DNA from: Bacteroidales bacterium
Lineage (GTDB): Bacteria; Bacteroidota; Bacteroidia; Bacteroidales; F082
DNA length: 64,000 nt
Assembly (NCBI GenBank): GCA_017381865.1
Contig: JAFOBJ010000098.1
Span: forward strand, 1-64,000
Reading direction: 5' to 3'
Shown: one piece after another, positions 46,922 to 55,529 of the stretch
Numbering within the stretch: the first letter of the stretch is position 1
Layout of the letters: every line of letters begins with the position of its first letter
The notes under the pieces: generated by a model
Told to the model about the DNA's origin: nothing
The model's input: the letters and a program-made list of their open reading frames with translations, nothing else
Database searches by the model: none
Position numbers and translations under genes: made by a program

Positions 46922-48582
46922 TGAAGAATATTACCAAGATTTCTTTGGCTTTATTAAGCGGTTTATTAATCGCGGCATCGTGGCCTACAAGCGGATTTAC
47001 TCCTTTGATATTCATCGCTTTCGTGCCGTTGATATTTTTACAAGACAACAGTCAACAGTCAACAGTCAACGGTCAACAGTCAACAGTCAACAAGAGAGAT
47101 AATATCTTCTTGCTTTCATTTTTGACATTTTTAGTTTGGAATTCACTCACGACTTGGTGGGTTTGGAACAGCACGCCCGCAGGTTCCATCGCTATGATAT
47201 TGTTAAACAGCACTTTCATGGCAACGACATTCTGGCTTTATCATATCACAAGAAAAAAAATATTTCATAATAAAAAAGGCTTCTTCCTTCTCATATTGTT
47301 TTTCTTAGCCTTTGAAAATCTGCATCTTACATGGCAACTCAACTGGCCTTGGCTCAACATCGGCAACGTATTCTCACATAATCACACTTGGGTACAATGG
47401 TACGAATTCACAGGAATAGCAGGCGGAACAATCTGGGTTCTTTTAGCTAATATACTTGCTTATAAAGTTATAAAAAGACTACAAGACTACAAGACCACAA
47501 GCTCAGTGACCGAACAAAACCCTCATACCCTCAATTCTTCAAATCTTCAGTTCCTAAAATACTCAGTTCCTCAAATCCTCCTTTTCCTCGCTGTGGTTTT
47601 CGTTCCAATAATTGCAAGTAAGATTATGTATCATTCTTACGAAGAAAAAGGCGAAGAAGTAGAAGTCGTTGTTGCTCAACCTAATATCGACCCATGGAAT
47701 GAAGAATTCCGTCTCAGTGCCGCTGAGATTTTGAATCGTAATTTCAGTGTAGCAGAGCCTTTGATAACAGAGAACACACGTTTTGTCTTGAGTCCAGAAT
47801 CATCGATTCACGAAAACATTTGGTTAGAAAAAATTAACTATTATCGTTCAATCAAAGAATCGAAGCTCTTTTCAAAAAACAATGATGTTACATATGTTGT
47901 CGGGGCCAGCACTTTAGGAATGTCATACGACAAAAACGATTTTGCAGCGCGTAAATTCTACGATGCCGACGAATATTATTACTCATACAATACAGCTTTA
48001 TCCATCAACGACACTACTGATATTCAGATACATCAGAAATCGAAGCTAACACCAGGCGTCGAGATGATGCCATCGTGGTGGTTCTTGCGACCTATTAAAA
48101 ATCTAGCCATCGACTTAGGCGGAACCGTTGGAACATTGAAGTCGGAAGACAAGGTGACAGTATTTGATTACGGAAAATATAAAGCCGCTCCATTGATTTG
48201 TTACGAGTCAGTCTTTGGCGGTTATGTCACTGATTTTGTAAGGAATGGAGCCAATATTATATTTGTCATCACCAACGATGGCTGGTGGGGCGACACACCT
48301 GGTCACAGACAACATTTCGAGATGTCGAAGCTTCGCGCCATCGAGAACCGACGTAGCGTGGCGCGCTCAGCCAACACTGGCGTCTCGGGATTCATCAACC
48401 AAAGAGGCGACGTGGTTGAAAGCAGCAATTATTGGGAGCCTATTGGCTTACGCAACACCTTGAATGTCAACGACGAAATGACATTCTATTCGCGTCACGG
48501 CGATTATATCTACAGAGCCGCTTCTTTCATAGCAGCCCTCGTCTTATGTTTCACTATTGTAATATCAATAAAAAAGATATGA
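46921..48582 (+). CDS. lnt: apolipoprotein N-acyltransferase with two repeat-derived insertions
   Basis: 553 residues. Multi-span N-terminal half and a nitrilase-like periplasmic domain with the triad Glu293 (SPESS), Lys373 (HQKSKL) and Cys427 (ICYES). It adds the third acyl chain to lipoproteins, many of which are encoded here. Two insertions are encoded by DNA word repeats: residues 42-58 (QQSTVNGQQSTVN) between early membrane segments, and residues 186-220 (DYKTTSSVTEQNPHTLNSS onward) before the periplasmic domain. Both are in frame and in likely loops, so the protein may still work. Confidence 0.93.
   Translation: MKNITKISLALLSGLLIAASWPTSGFTPLIFIAFVPLIFLQDNSQQSTVNGQQSTVNKRDNIFLLSFLTFLVWNSLTTWWVWNSTPAGSIAMILLNSTFMATTFWLYHITRKKIFHNKKGFFLLILFFLAFENLHLTWQLNWPWLNIGNVFSHNHTWVQWYEFTGIAGGTIWVLLANILAYKVIKRLQDYKTTSSVTEQNPHTLNSSNLQFLKYSVPQILLFLAVVFVPIIASKIMYHSYEEKGEEVEVVVAQPNIDPWNEEFRLSAAEILNRNFSVAEPLITENTRFVLSPESSIHENIWLEKINYYRSIKESKLFSKNNDVTYVVGASTLGMSYDKNDFAARKFYDADEYYYSYNTALSINDTTDIQIHQKSKLTPGVEMMPSWWFLRPIKNLAIDLGGTVGTLKSEDKVTVFDYGKYKAAPLICYESVFGGYVTDFVRNGANIIFVITNDGWWGDTPGHRQHFEMSKLRAIENRRSVARSANTGVSGFINQRGDVVESSNYWEPIGLRNTLNVNDEMTFYSRHGDYIYRAASFIAALVLCFTIVISIKKI
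47046..47092 (+). repeat. word repeat inside lnt, AACAGTCAACAGTC type
   Basis: Six copies of CAACAGT(C), one with G for A, encode the Gln/Ser/Thr/Val/Asn stretch of Lnt. The same word appears between genes at 37830-37860. Confidence 0.9.
47476..47580 (+). repeat. composite word repeats inside lnt
   Basis: ACTACAAGACTACAAGACCACAAG words, then CTCATACCCTCAATTCTTC and CAGTTCCTCAAATCC words, all kept in frame. The same families lie between genes at 30653 and 12389. Confidence 0.85.
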
Positions 48583-49541
48583 TTACATTAAGTTTAGCCC
48601 CTTTTCAAGGTATCACCGACGCGGTATATCGCAATCTTTTCAAGGAATATTTCAGTGGAATCGACAAGTTCTACACTCCTTTTTTCACTGGCATCCACAA
48701 AGATAACAGCAGAAGCCTGAGAGGCGAAGAAATAGACATTAACTTCAATGATGTCAACACTTTAACACCGCAGATACTTGGCAACGACGCTGACGAAATA
48801 ATACGTTTCGCCAACCAATGTCAGATGATGGGTTACAAGGAAATTAACCTTAATATGGGTTGCCCTTTCCCAAGAGTCGCCAACAAGACAAGAGGCTGCG
48901 GGCTCATGGCTGAACCTCAGAAAGTAAGAGAAATCCTTGACAAAGTTTTTAATAACATCGAAATAAAATTCAGTCTGAAATGCCGTCTCGGTTATTTCAA
49001 AGACACTGAAATAGATGAACTTATAGACAGCTTCAACGCTTATCCTTTCAGCGAAATCATCATTCACCCAAGAATTGGCAAGCAACTTTATACAGGAAAT
49101 GCCGATGTCGACAGATTCGCTGAGATAGCTCCGCTCATCAAACGACCTTTGGTGTATAACGGCGACATTTTCTCAGTCGACGACTTCAAACGCATCAGCG
49201 AGAAATTACCTTCAGTGTCGATGTTTATGCTCGGCAGAGGCTTGTTAACCAATCCGTTCCTCGCCGACGAAATAAAAGGAAAGACATTCGACGACGAAGA
49301 AAGAAGAAAGAAACTGCATCATTTCATAGTGTCGCTTTATCTTGAAAGACTGCGTCACGCTGGCGGAAGTCCAAAGATAATCGGTTGCATGAAAGAACTC
49401 TGGTCTTACTTGATGAATTCATTTGAAGACCCACAAAATATTTGGCGTAAGGTGAAGAAAATAAATAATTTAGATATTTATGAAGAAACAGTAGAGTTGA
49501 TTTTTAGAGACGAAAAACTTAAATCAATTCATAATTCATAA
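48579..49541 (+). CDS. dus: tRNA-dihydrouridine synthase
   Basis: 320 residues from ATG 48579, which overlaps the lnt stop as ATGA; upstream in-frame starts lie inside lnt and are rejected. TIM-barrel start LSLAPFQGITDAVYRNLF, catalytic Cys region NMGCPFPRVANKTRGCG, and FMN-binding segments such as MLGRGLLTNPF. It reduces uridines in the D-loop of tRNA using FMN and NADPH; which positions cannot be told. The C-terminal SIHNS plus TAA is encoded by an ATTCATAATTCATAATGC word repeat. Confidence 0.92.
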   Translation: MITLSLAPFQGITDAVYRNLFKEYFSGIDKFYTPFFTGIHKDNSRSLRGEEIDINFNDVNTLTPQILGNDADEIIRFANQCQMMGYKEINLNMGCPFPRVANKTRGCGLMAEPQKVREILDKVFNNIEIKFSLKCRLGYFKDTEIDELIDSFNAYPFSEIIIHPRIGKQLYTGNADVDRFAEIAPLIKRPLVYNGDIFSVDDFKRISEKLPSVSMFMLGRGLLTNPFLADEIKGKTFDDEERRKKLHHFIVSLYLERLRHAGGSPKIIGCMKELWSYLMNSFEDPQNIWRKVKKINNLDIYEETVELIFRDEKLKSIHNS

Positions 49542-49650
49542 TGCATAATTCATAATTAAAATTGGTAGAGATGCGTTAATGTAACCTAAAATATAAACAC
49601 ATTGACACGTCTAAAAGTTCTTAGTTAAACAGCTTTAGTTCTTAGTTAAA
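49524..49650. repeat. ATTCATAATGC words, a GTAGAGATGCG/CACGTCT palindrome, TTCTTAGTTAAA words
   Basis: Begins inside the last codons of dus; ATTCATAAT words run to 49557, a long-loop GAGACG-family palindrome lies at 49565-49612, then TTCTTAGTTAAA words lead to the next gene. Confidence 0.8.
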
Positions 49651-49652
49651 AT

Positions 49653-50660
49653 ATGAAAATACTCGTAATTCGTTTTAGTTCAATAGGCGACATTGTGCTG
49701 ACGACGCCAGTGATTCGTTGTCTGAAAAATCAAATCAGCGACGTGGAGATTCATGTCTTGACAAAAAAGAAATTCAGCAGTTTGTACAAGACAAATCCTT
49801 ACATTAATAAGGTATACGAATACGACAATTCTTTAAAGAAAAACATAGAAGAACTAAAACTCGAGAATTACGATTATATCGTTGATTTACAAAAAAATAA
49901 AAGAAGTATAAGAGTCACTCGTGCTTTACATAAACCACATAGTTCTTTCCCTAAACTCAATTTCAAGAAGTTCTTGCTCACGACTTTCAAAATCAATCTC
50001 ATGCCCGACATTCATATCGTCGACAGATATTTCAAAGCCGTTGAGAAACTAGGAGTAACAAATGACTATCAAGGACTTGACTTTTTTATTTCAGAAAAAA
50101 ACGATTATCCTTTGAGTGAACTTCCTGAAAATTTCCAGAAAGGATATCACGCTTTCGTCATTGGCGGAACATACAAAACCAAGATTTTGCCTGCCGTAAA
50201 AATCGTTGAGATAATTCAGAAACTAAACGAACCCGTCATACTTCTCGGCGGTCCTGACGATGTGGAAAGAGCAAATGAGATTTTATCTAAAATCTCAAAA
50301 TCTCAGCAACTTAGCAACTCAGCAACTCAGCAACTCATAAATCTAGTCGGCAAGATAAATCTGGAGCAATCGGCTTCTATTGTGAAAAAAGCGAAGTCGG
50401 TTTTAACCAACGACACTGGTTTGATGCACATTGCTGCAGCCTTTCATAAAAACATCGTTTCTGTCTGGGGTAACACCGTCCCAGAACTCGGAATGTATCC
50501 TTATCTTCCAAACGAAAAAGAGAAATGTCATATCGTTGAATGTAAAGATGCTAAATGCCGACCTTGCAGCAAGTTAGGATTTAAAGAATGTCCAAGGAAA
50601 CATTTCAACTGCATGATGAAAATCAATTGCGATGAAGTCGTTGAAAAATTGAAGAATTGA
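49653..50660 (+). CDS. glycosyltransferase family 9 (heptosyltransferase-like)
   Basis: 335 residues. GT9 start MKILVIRFSSIGDIVLTTPV, DYIVDLQKNKRS in the first Rossmann half, and the second-half signature LTNDTGLMHIAAAFHKNIVSVWGNT. GT9 enzymes move heptose or similar sugars onto lipopolysaccharide core in the cytoplasm. Residues 217-229 (SQQLSNSATQQLI) are encoded by an AGCAACTCAGCAACTC word repeat, in the loop before the second-half core (VGKINLEQSASIVKKA). The Cys-rich end CKDAKCRPCSKLGFKECPRK is a frequent GT9 feature. Confidence 0.9.
   Translation: MKILVIRFSSIGDIVLTTPVIRCLKNQISDVEIHVLTKKKFSSLYKTNPYINKVYEYDNSLKKNIEELKLENYDYIVDLQKNKRSIRVTRALHKPHSSFPKLNFKKFLLTTFKINLMPDIHIVDRYFKAVEKLGVTNDYQGLDFFISEKNDYPLSELPENFQKGYHAFVIGGTYKTKILPAVKIVEIIQKLNEPVILLGGPDDVERANEILSKISKSQQLSNSATQQLINLVGKINLEQSASIVKKAKSVLTNDTGLMHIAAAFHKNIVSVWGNTVPELGMYPYLPNEKEKCHIVECKDAKCRPCSKLGFKECPRKHFNCMMKINCDEVVEKLKN
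50301..50338 (+). repeat. word repeat inside the GT9 gene, AGCAACTC type
   Basis: TCTCAGCAACTTAGCAACTC followed by two more AGCAACTC copies, in frame. The same word is at 57032-57080 inside the membrane Hdr gene. Confidence 0.9.
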
Positions 50661-50719
50661 AAATTAATTTAGAGACGTATCACACGACACAAATAAATAA
50701 ACCATAAAAAAAGTAAAAT

Positions 50720-51493
50720 ATGAAAAAATTTAGAACTATTGTAATGACCTTGATGGCAGTTATTATTGGTGTAATTTTCACATCATGTAACCCAAATAAC
50801 GGAGAAGAGCCTACAAAGAAATTAGTAAAGTTCTGTTATGGCGATGTTGAAACCATTTTAAAGTATGACGACCAAGGACATTTTATTGAATATTCAGAAG
50901 TATTGGGATTAGATGGTGTGTTCCATACATATACATACACATACGTTTGGAAAGAGAATGCTATTGAAATCACTCTCAGTATGGACGGTGTTGCTATGGA
51001 AAAATGTACATTAGACCTCGAAAATGGTCTTGCATCTGGAATCAGTGATAATCCATTAGTATTTACTTCCTCTTTCAAATACAATTCAGCAAACAGATTG
51101 ATTGAAAGTACGAATTTCATGGGTACCCAATCAATAGAATGGAATGATGATAAGTTTACCGCAACATGCAGCAATTCTTTGGTAAATACAAAAAATGAAT
51201 CATTTACATATGAAAAAAACTATACAACTAAAGGATACAATCCTCTCATTCCTTATACAATATCATCAACCGAAATGCTATATGTAGCTCATCCTGAACT
51301 TGCTGGACTTGCAACTCAGAAATTATTTAATAGTGAAAATTCTATTTCAATAATGAATGATAAGGAATATACATTTTCATATAAATATGAGTATGGTTTT
51401 GATGAAGACGGCTACGTCAACAAAGTCATAGTCAGACATAATGAAGAAGATTGCGAACACATCGTATCTGAATATACTTTTGTCTGGGAATAA
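50720..51493 (+). CDS. lipoprotein of unknown function
   Basis: 257 residues. Lipoprotein signal MKKFRTIVMTLMAVIIGVIF ending at Cys in FTSC. The body is beta-rich with repeated motifs of the kind ILKYDDQGHFIEYSE and FGFDEDGYVNKV-like segments, reminiscent of DUF4595-type or YD-like lipoproteins of gut Bacteroidota. No clear name. Probably anchored in the envelope. It is followed by a good terminator and stands apart from its neighbours. Confidence 0.72.
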   Translation: MKKFRTIVMTLMAVIIGVIFTSCNPNNGEEPTKKLVKFCYGDVETILKYDDQGHFIEYSEVLGLDGVFHTYTYTYVWKENAIEITLSMDGVAMEKCTLDLENGLASGISDNPLVFTSSFKYNSANRLIESTNFMGTQSIEWNDDKFTATCSNSLVNTKNESFTYEKNYTTKGYNPLIPYTISSTEMLYVAHPELAGLATQKLFNSENSISIMNDKEYTFSYKYEYGFDEDGYVNKVIVRHNEEDCEHIVSEYTFVWE

Positions 51494-51517
51494 TATCTAA
51501 TAAACTCGTTCAAAAAT

Positions 51518-51553
51518 AAAAAGTGTAGTTTTTTTAAGACTGCACTTTTTTTT
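51518..51553 (+). terminator. intrinsic terminator
   Basis: AGTGTAGT (51522-51529) pairs with ACTGCACT (51539-51546), with one G-U pair, and eight T follow. Confidence 0.85.
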
Positions 51554-51560
51554 ATTTCTT

Positions 51561-51655
51561 TTGGGCGTTCCGGCAAAGCCGTCGGGCTTTCCGCTATATC
51601 TTTTTCCGCTTCGCTCCAAAAGGATGCCGCTCCAATCCCTAACGCATCGGCGGCG
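51561..51655. repeat. GGGCGTTCCGGC...CCCTAACGC interspersed repeat
   Basis: A GC-richer block beginning TTGGGCGTTCCGGCAAAGCC and ending CCAATCCCTAACGC, with internal GCTTCGCTCC. I recognise this type as a repeat seen in many Bacteroidota genomes (recall, not checked). It is open in one frame but does not look like a protein gene. Confidence 0.65.
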
Positions 51656-51712
51656 ATTAAAACCAGAAAAAATCCCAGAAATACAGAATTCCGTCAATTC
51701 CAGAAACCCGTC

Positions 51713-51739
51713 GAGACGCCACAGGGGTGACGTCTCTAC
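51713..51739. repeat. GAGACGCCACAGGGGTGACG palindrome
   Basis: A short-loop copy of the GAGACG/CGTCTC hairpin family, 19 bases past the end of the ORF6N gene. Confidence 0.8.
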
Positions 51740-51757
51740 AAAAGACGTTGCCTTATC

Positions 51758-52228
51758 CTATATTTGTCTCGCCCTTTCAGGGCTCATAGTTTCATTATGC
51801 AAATCCACAAGCTCCCGTTTCATCTTCCTAACTTTGACAAATGTTTCTATTATCGCAAACGTCACTTCTATTGATTTTTTACTTCTCAATATTGTTGCTA
51901 GCATATACAAGCCTTTTTCTGTAAATGCTTTAGGCAAGGTCCTACTTTTGGTAGAAAATTTCGACCGCAAAATATTTGAGGTCGATCTGGTCGACCGCAA
52001 AACCTGTAACTCCTCATCAGTAATCACAAACATATAATCTTCTGGAAATTTATCAGGATTGTTTTTGACAGCCTCATTGATTCTCTTCGTCTCAACGCCA
52101 TACAAATACGCCACATCCGCATCCAATATAACATTCTCTCCTCTTATTCCCAATATCATCGACTCTACTTTTTGAACGACAAGTTCACCTACACTTTTGA
52201 TATTGATTTGTTCTTCTATTTTAGTCAT
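51758..52228 (-). CDS. ORF6N domain DNA-binding protein
   Basis: 157 residues from ATG 52228; upstream in-frame codons overlap the promoter box at 52256. ORF6N domain, with MILGIRGENVILDADVAYLY, KNNPDKFPEDYMFVIT and AFTEKGLYMLATILRSKKSI. Such domains come from phage and mobile-element regulators but are common as single genes in Bacteroidota. No phage genes lie near. The segment VLRSTRSTSNILRSKFSTKSR fits the usual variable loop. It sits beside two kinds of DNA repeats. Confidence 0.88.
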   Translation of the reverse strand: MTKIEEQINIKSVGELVVQKVESMILGIRGENVILDADVAYLYGVETKRINEAVKNNPDKFPEDYMFVITDEELQVLRSTRSTSNILRSKFSTKSRTLPKAFTEKGLYMLATILRSKKSIEVTFAIIETFVKVRKMKRELVDLHNETMSPERARQI

Positions 52229-52255
52229 ACCATAAACTTTGTTTGATTCTTCCTG

Positions 52256-52263
52256 CAAAGTTA
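52256..52263 (-). promoter_or_regulatory. promoter -7 box for the ORF6N gene
   Basis: CAAAGTTA on the plus strand reads TAACTTTG on the minus strand, 28 bases before ATG 52228. The gap 52229-52553 otherwise holds a word repeat and the Hdr promoter. Confidence 0.55.
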
Positions 52264-52372
52264 TATCTAACAAAATAAAACGTCAAGGTTTCAGCATAAG
52301 AATTTTATCTCATTTTTTCATTTTTAATGATTTTCTGAATTTTATTAAGAATTTGTGTTAATATATTTTGGC

Positions 52373-52430
52373 ATTTGACCTTTGAACTATTTTTAAAAGT
52401 TCAAAAGCCAAGAGCCAAAAGCCTTAGTTC
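52373..52430. repeat. word repeat, AAAAGCCAAGAGCC type
   Basis: TTTGAACTATTTTTAAAAGTTCAAA hairpin-like words, then AAGCCAAGAGCCAAAAGCC and CTTAGTTC. Confidence 0.7.
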
Positions 52431-52477
52431 ATATAAAATTTCTCTAAAACATTATTTCATTATTTCTGTTTTTTTAT

Positions 52478-52485
52478 TACTTTTG
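52478..52485 (+). promoter_or_regulatory. promoter -7 box for the Hdr-like operon
   Basis: TACTTTTG is a full match, 68 bases before the first Hdr gene. Confidence 0.6.
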
Positions 52486-52553
52486 CGTTCACAAAAAATT
52501 AGTAAACATTTTTACTATATATTGTTTTACTTAATAAAGAAATAACAGAAATT

Positions 52554-53276
52554 ATGTCGTCAGACACATTATATAAAGGACATCTATTTGAAAAATTGCA
52601 GGAAGATTACCGCATCAAGGAAGGTTTGAAAGCCTGCATGAACTGCGGAGTTTGCACTGCGGTTTGTCCTGCAGCCGAGTTTTATAAATATAATCCAAAA
52701 AATATCGTCAACATCGTTCAACGCAAGGACGAAGACGAACTTGAAGCTTTGTTGAAAAGTGACACGATTTGGTATTGCGGCGAATGCATGTCGTGCGTGA
52801 CACGCTGTCCTCGCGGCAACGCTCCTGGTCTCATCATAATGGCATTACGCAAACTTGCGATGCAAAGCGGATATTACATGGAATCGGAGAAAGGCCGTCA
52901 GCAATATATTTTAGTCAAAGACTTGTGCGGCAATATTTTAAATCACGGTTATTGCATCTATCCTCGCAACTTCAGTTACGATGAGCACAAAGAATTCGGC
53001 ACCGTAGGCAAATGGATAAATGAAAACCTCGACGACCTTCATCGTAGAATGGGTTCCAACCTCGACGGCGACGGTCCTGGCGGATTACGCAAGATTCCTC
53101 AAGAGAGCCTCGACCAACTGAAAAACATATTCGACGTGACAGGAGCGACAGAACTGATGAACAAAGTCATCGACGACGCTCATCGTCAAGCTGAAAAAGA
53201 AAACCTCAGCGACGAAGAATATTTCAAGAAAGTTTATACAATCAACAACAATGAAAAACATCTAAACAACGGATAA
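52554..53276 (+). CDS. HdrC-like 4Fe-4S protein
   Basis: 240 residues. Two CX2CX2CX3C-type clusters: CMNCGVCTAVCP and CGECMSCVTRCP, as in heterodisulfide reductase subunit C, which passes electrons between HdrA and HdrB. The C-terminal part after about residue 110 is longer than in methanogen HdrC. First gene of a five-gene unit; the next gene starts 2 bases later. Function in a non-methanogen is not established; electron transfer to a thiol or disulfide partner is the family-based guess. Confidence 0.88.
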   Translation: MSSDTLYKGHLFEKLQEDYRIKEGLKACMNCGVCTAVCPAAEFYKYNPKNIVNIVQRKDEDELEALLKSDTIWYCGECMSCVTRCPRGNAPGLIIMALRKLAMQSGYYMESEKGRQQYILVKDLCGNILNHGYCIYPRNFSYDEHKEFGTVGKWINENLDDLHRRMGSNLDGDGPGGLRKIPQESLDQLKNIFDVTGATELMNKVIDDAHRQAEKENLSDEEYFKKVYTINNNEKHLNNG

Positions 53277-53278
53277 TC

Positions 53279-54349
53279 ATGATAGTTGAAGGAAAACAAA
53301 AGATTTGGGCTGATTATCAGAAAGATATTCCAGATGACCATTATTTTTATGTAAGAAGCTGCATTCGTCAGTCATTCTTCCCTGGTTCTGAAGTAACATT
53401 TTTAGATATAACGAGAAATAAGTTAGGCAAAGACTTTTACGAGAGTGCCTATCACACCACCTGCGGCGGCATCGCATATCACAGCGACAGCATTCCTCAG
53501 GAGACAGCCATGACCATCATCGCACGTCAGTTCGCGCTGATGCACGAAAGCGGCTACGAAAATTATGTATGCTCCTGCATCACCTCATTCGGATGTTATA
53601 CAGAGACTTTAGAGACATGGCACGAGTTTCCGGAATTGGAAGCCAAGATTCGTCAATATCTCTGGGACTCATGCAAGAAAGAATTCGCAAAACCAAAATA
53701 TCTCGCTCACGCCAGCGACATCATCTATAAATTCCGTCACGAGATAGCAAAGCAAGCAAAATATAAACTCGTCAATGTCAAGACAGGGAAACCTCTTAAA
53801 GTCGTGGAACACATCGGCTGTCATTATTCCAAGATGTTCCCTTCCAAGGGCTTCGGCGGCGCAGAATATCCACACGTCTTGGTCGGAATGATAGAAGCAT
53901 GGGGCGGCGAAGTCGTCGACTATCCAGAACGCCGTCAGTGCTGCGGATTCGGATTCCGTCAATATTTCATACAAGCTAACCGCGGTTATTCATTATCAAA
54001 TACATATAAAAAATTCGAGTCGATGGAACCTTACGAACCAGACTTGATAATCACCAACTGTCCAGGATGCCCTTACTTCCTCGACCGCTGGCAATACGTC
54101 ATCGCAGAACAGACTGGCAAGACATACGGCAAAAACGGATACGGAATACCAGCACTCACATACGAAGAAGTCGCAGGACTCGTCATGGGCTACAACCCTT
54201 GGGACTTAGGATTACAGATGCACCAAGTGGCAATAGAACCTTTATTGGAAAAAATGGGAATAGAATACGACCCTAAAGCTAAATATAAAGGCATCAACAA
54301 CAAAGAACTTGGAACACCGATAAATCCTATTAACATAAAATTAATTTAA
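53279..54349 (+). CDS. HdrB-like CCG-domain protein
   Basis: 356 residues. Two CCG-type cysteine regions: CSCITSFGCYTET with HIGCHYSKMF, and QCCGFGFRQYF with NCPGCPYFLDRW. In HdrB these bind the non-cubane clusters that reduce a disulfide. It is longer than methanogen HdrB (about 300). Tight spacing with the HdrC-like gene shows co-expression. The C-terminal 60 residues are of unknown role. Confidence 0.87.
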   Translation: MIVEGKQKIWADYQKDIPDDHYFYVRSCIRQSFFPGSEVTFLDITRNKLGKDFYESAYHTTCGGIAYHSDSIPQETAMTIIARQFALMHESGYENYVCSCITSFGCYTETLETWHEFPELEAKIRQYLWDSCKKEFAKPKYLAHASDIIYKFRHEIAKQAKYKLVNVKTGKPLKVVEHIGCHYSKMFPSKGFGGAEYPHVLVGMIEAWGGEVVDYPERRQCCGFGFRQYFIQANRGYSLSNTYKKFESMEPYEPDLIITNCPGCPYFLDRWQYVIAEQTGKTYGKNGYGIPALTYEEVAGLVMGYNPWDLGLQMHQVAIEPLLEKMGIEYDPKAKYKGINNKELGTPINPINIKLI

Positions 54350-54351
54350 AT

Positions 54352-54416
54352 GCTGCGAGCCATGGGCAATGAGTCTCGAGCCAATTTTACTGCTCATTGC
54401 TCATAACTCATAGCCA
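54352..54416. repeat. word repeat, GAGCCATGGGCAATGAG and CTCATTGCTCATAACTC types
   Basis: Inverted words (GGGCAATGAG against CTCATTGC) fill the 80-base gap between the HdrB-like and HdrA-like genes. Confidence 0.75.
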
Positions 54417-54429
54417 TAATATATACGTT

Positions 54430-55446
54430 ATGAACACCCATAAAATACTCATCATCGGCGCAGGTCCTGCAGGATTAGAGACAGCTCATCAGCTGAAAAG
54501 TCTCGGACTCACTCCTATCATCATCGAAAGAAGTGACAAGATAGGCGGACATCTTGCACAATGGGATAGACTTTTCCCTTCAAGCGACAATGCCGAAGAG
54601 CTTCTTGAAAGATTAAAAGAACAAGTGAAAGACGTCGAGATTAAGTTAAATTCTCGTATAAATCATATAGAAAAAGAAGGCGATATATTCCATGTAACGC
54701 TTTCTAACAACAAGACTTACGACGTATCTGCCATCGTCGTCTGCACAGGCTTCGACCTTTTCAAGGCAGAGAAGAAACAAGAATACGGCTACGGCATTTA
54801 CAACAATGTCATCACCAATGCCGAGTTAGAAAAATATTTCAAGACACATCAAGACGAACGCATCGACGAGCCAAAACGCATCGGCTTTGTGCATTGCGTC
54901 GGTTCAAGAGACGTGAAGGTCAACAACACTTATTGTTCAAAAGTTTGTTGCGCTACAGCTTTGAAGCAAGCCTGCGAGATAAAAGACGAATTCCCTGATG
55001 CCGACGTCTATTGTTTTTACATGGACTTACGCATGTTCGGCAAAGGCTACGAGGACCTTTATCTCAAGGCGCAGAAAGACTTCGACATCAAATGTGTAAG
55101 AGGTCGCGTATGTGAGGTTTCAGAAAACATTGAAGGAAAGTTAGTCATCAAAGCTGAAGACACATTGCTCGGAACGCCGATGAAGATGACTTTGGATTTA
55201 TTGGTGCTGATGTGCGGCATGGAAAAAGCCGAAGGCGTTGAAAGAATTCAGAACATGCTCAACATCAAGAGCAACAGCGACGGATTTATCGAAAGTCGCG
55301 ACATCTTCACTGGATTGAACCTCACAAAAGAAAGAGGCGTTTTTGTGGCAGGAGCTTGCACTTCGCCAAAGACATTGCCAGAAACATTGGCAGAAGCACG
55401 CTCTGCCGCCATTGAGGTTTTTAAATATTTAAGCATTGAGCTGTGA
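54430..55446 (+). CDS. HdrA/QmoA-like FAD oxidoreductase
   Basis: 338 residues from ATG 54430. FAD-binding start ILIIGAGPAGLETAHQL with an ERSDKIGGHLAQW motif, and the HdrA-type cluster motif HCVGSRD with YCSKVCC. It lacks the C-terminal ferredoxin domains of full HdrA (about 650 residues), so it is nearer to QmoA of sulfate reducers in size and motif. Likely the flavin entry point of the complex. The last residues IEL plus TGA are encoded by the GAGCTGTGAGCTATGAG word repeat. Confidence 0.85.
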   Translation: MNTHKILIIGAGPAGLETAHQLKSLGLTPIIIERSDKIGGHLAQWDRLFPSSDNAEELLERLKEQVKDVEIKLNSRINHIEKEGDIFHVTLSNNKTYDVSAIVVCTGFDLFKAEKKQEYGYGIYNNVITNAELEKYFKTHQDERIDEPKRIGFVHCVGSRDVKVNNTYCSKVCCATALKQACEIKDEFPDADVYCFYMDLRMFGKGYEDLYLKAQKDFDIKCVRGRVCEVSENIEGKLVIKAEDTLLGTPMKMTLDLLVLMCGMEKAEGVERIQNMLNIKSNSDGFIESRDIFTGLNLTKERGVFVAGACTSPKTLPETLAEARSAAIEVFKYLSIEL

Positions 55447-55512
55447 GCTATGAGTTTTGAGCTTTTTTAACTAAGAATAAAAGTTCACTGCTCATTGCCC
55501 AAAGCTCATTGC
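55437..55512. repeat. word repeat, GAGCTGTGAGCTATGAG and CTGCTCATTGCCC types
   Basis: Starts in the last codons of the HdrA-like gene and fills the gap before the next gene. Confidence 0.8.
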
Positions 55513-55529
55513 AATTAAAATTGTAAATT

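Noticed and set aside
48432..48578. Upstream start of dus inside lnt
   Set aside because: The conserved protein begins at MITLSLAPFQG (48579), which overlaps the lnt stop in the usual ATGA manner.
51561..52037. Plus-strand frame of 158 codons over the interspersed repeat
   Set aside because: It runs antisense through the ORF6N gene and the repeat block; its sequence shows no protein pattern.
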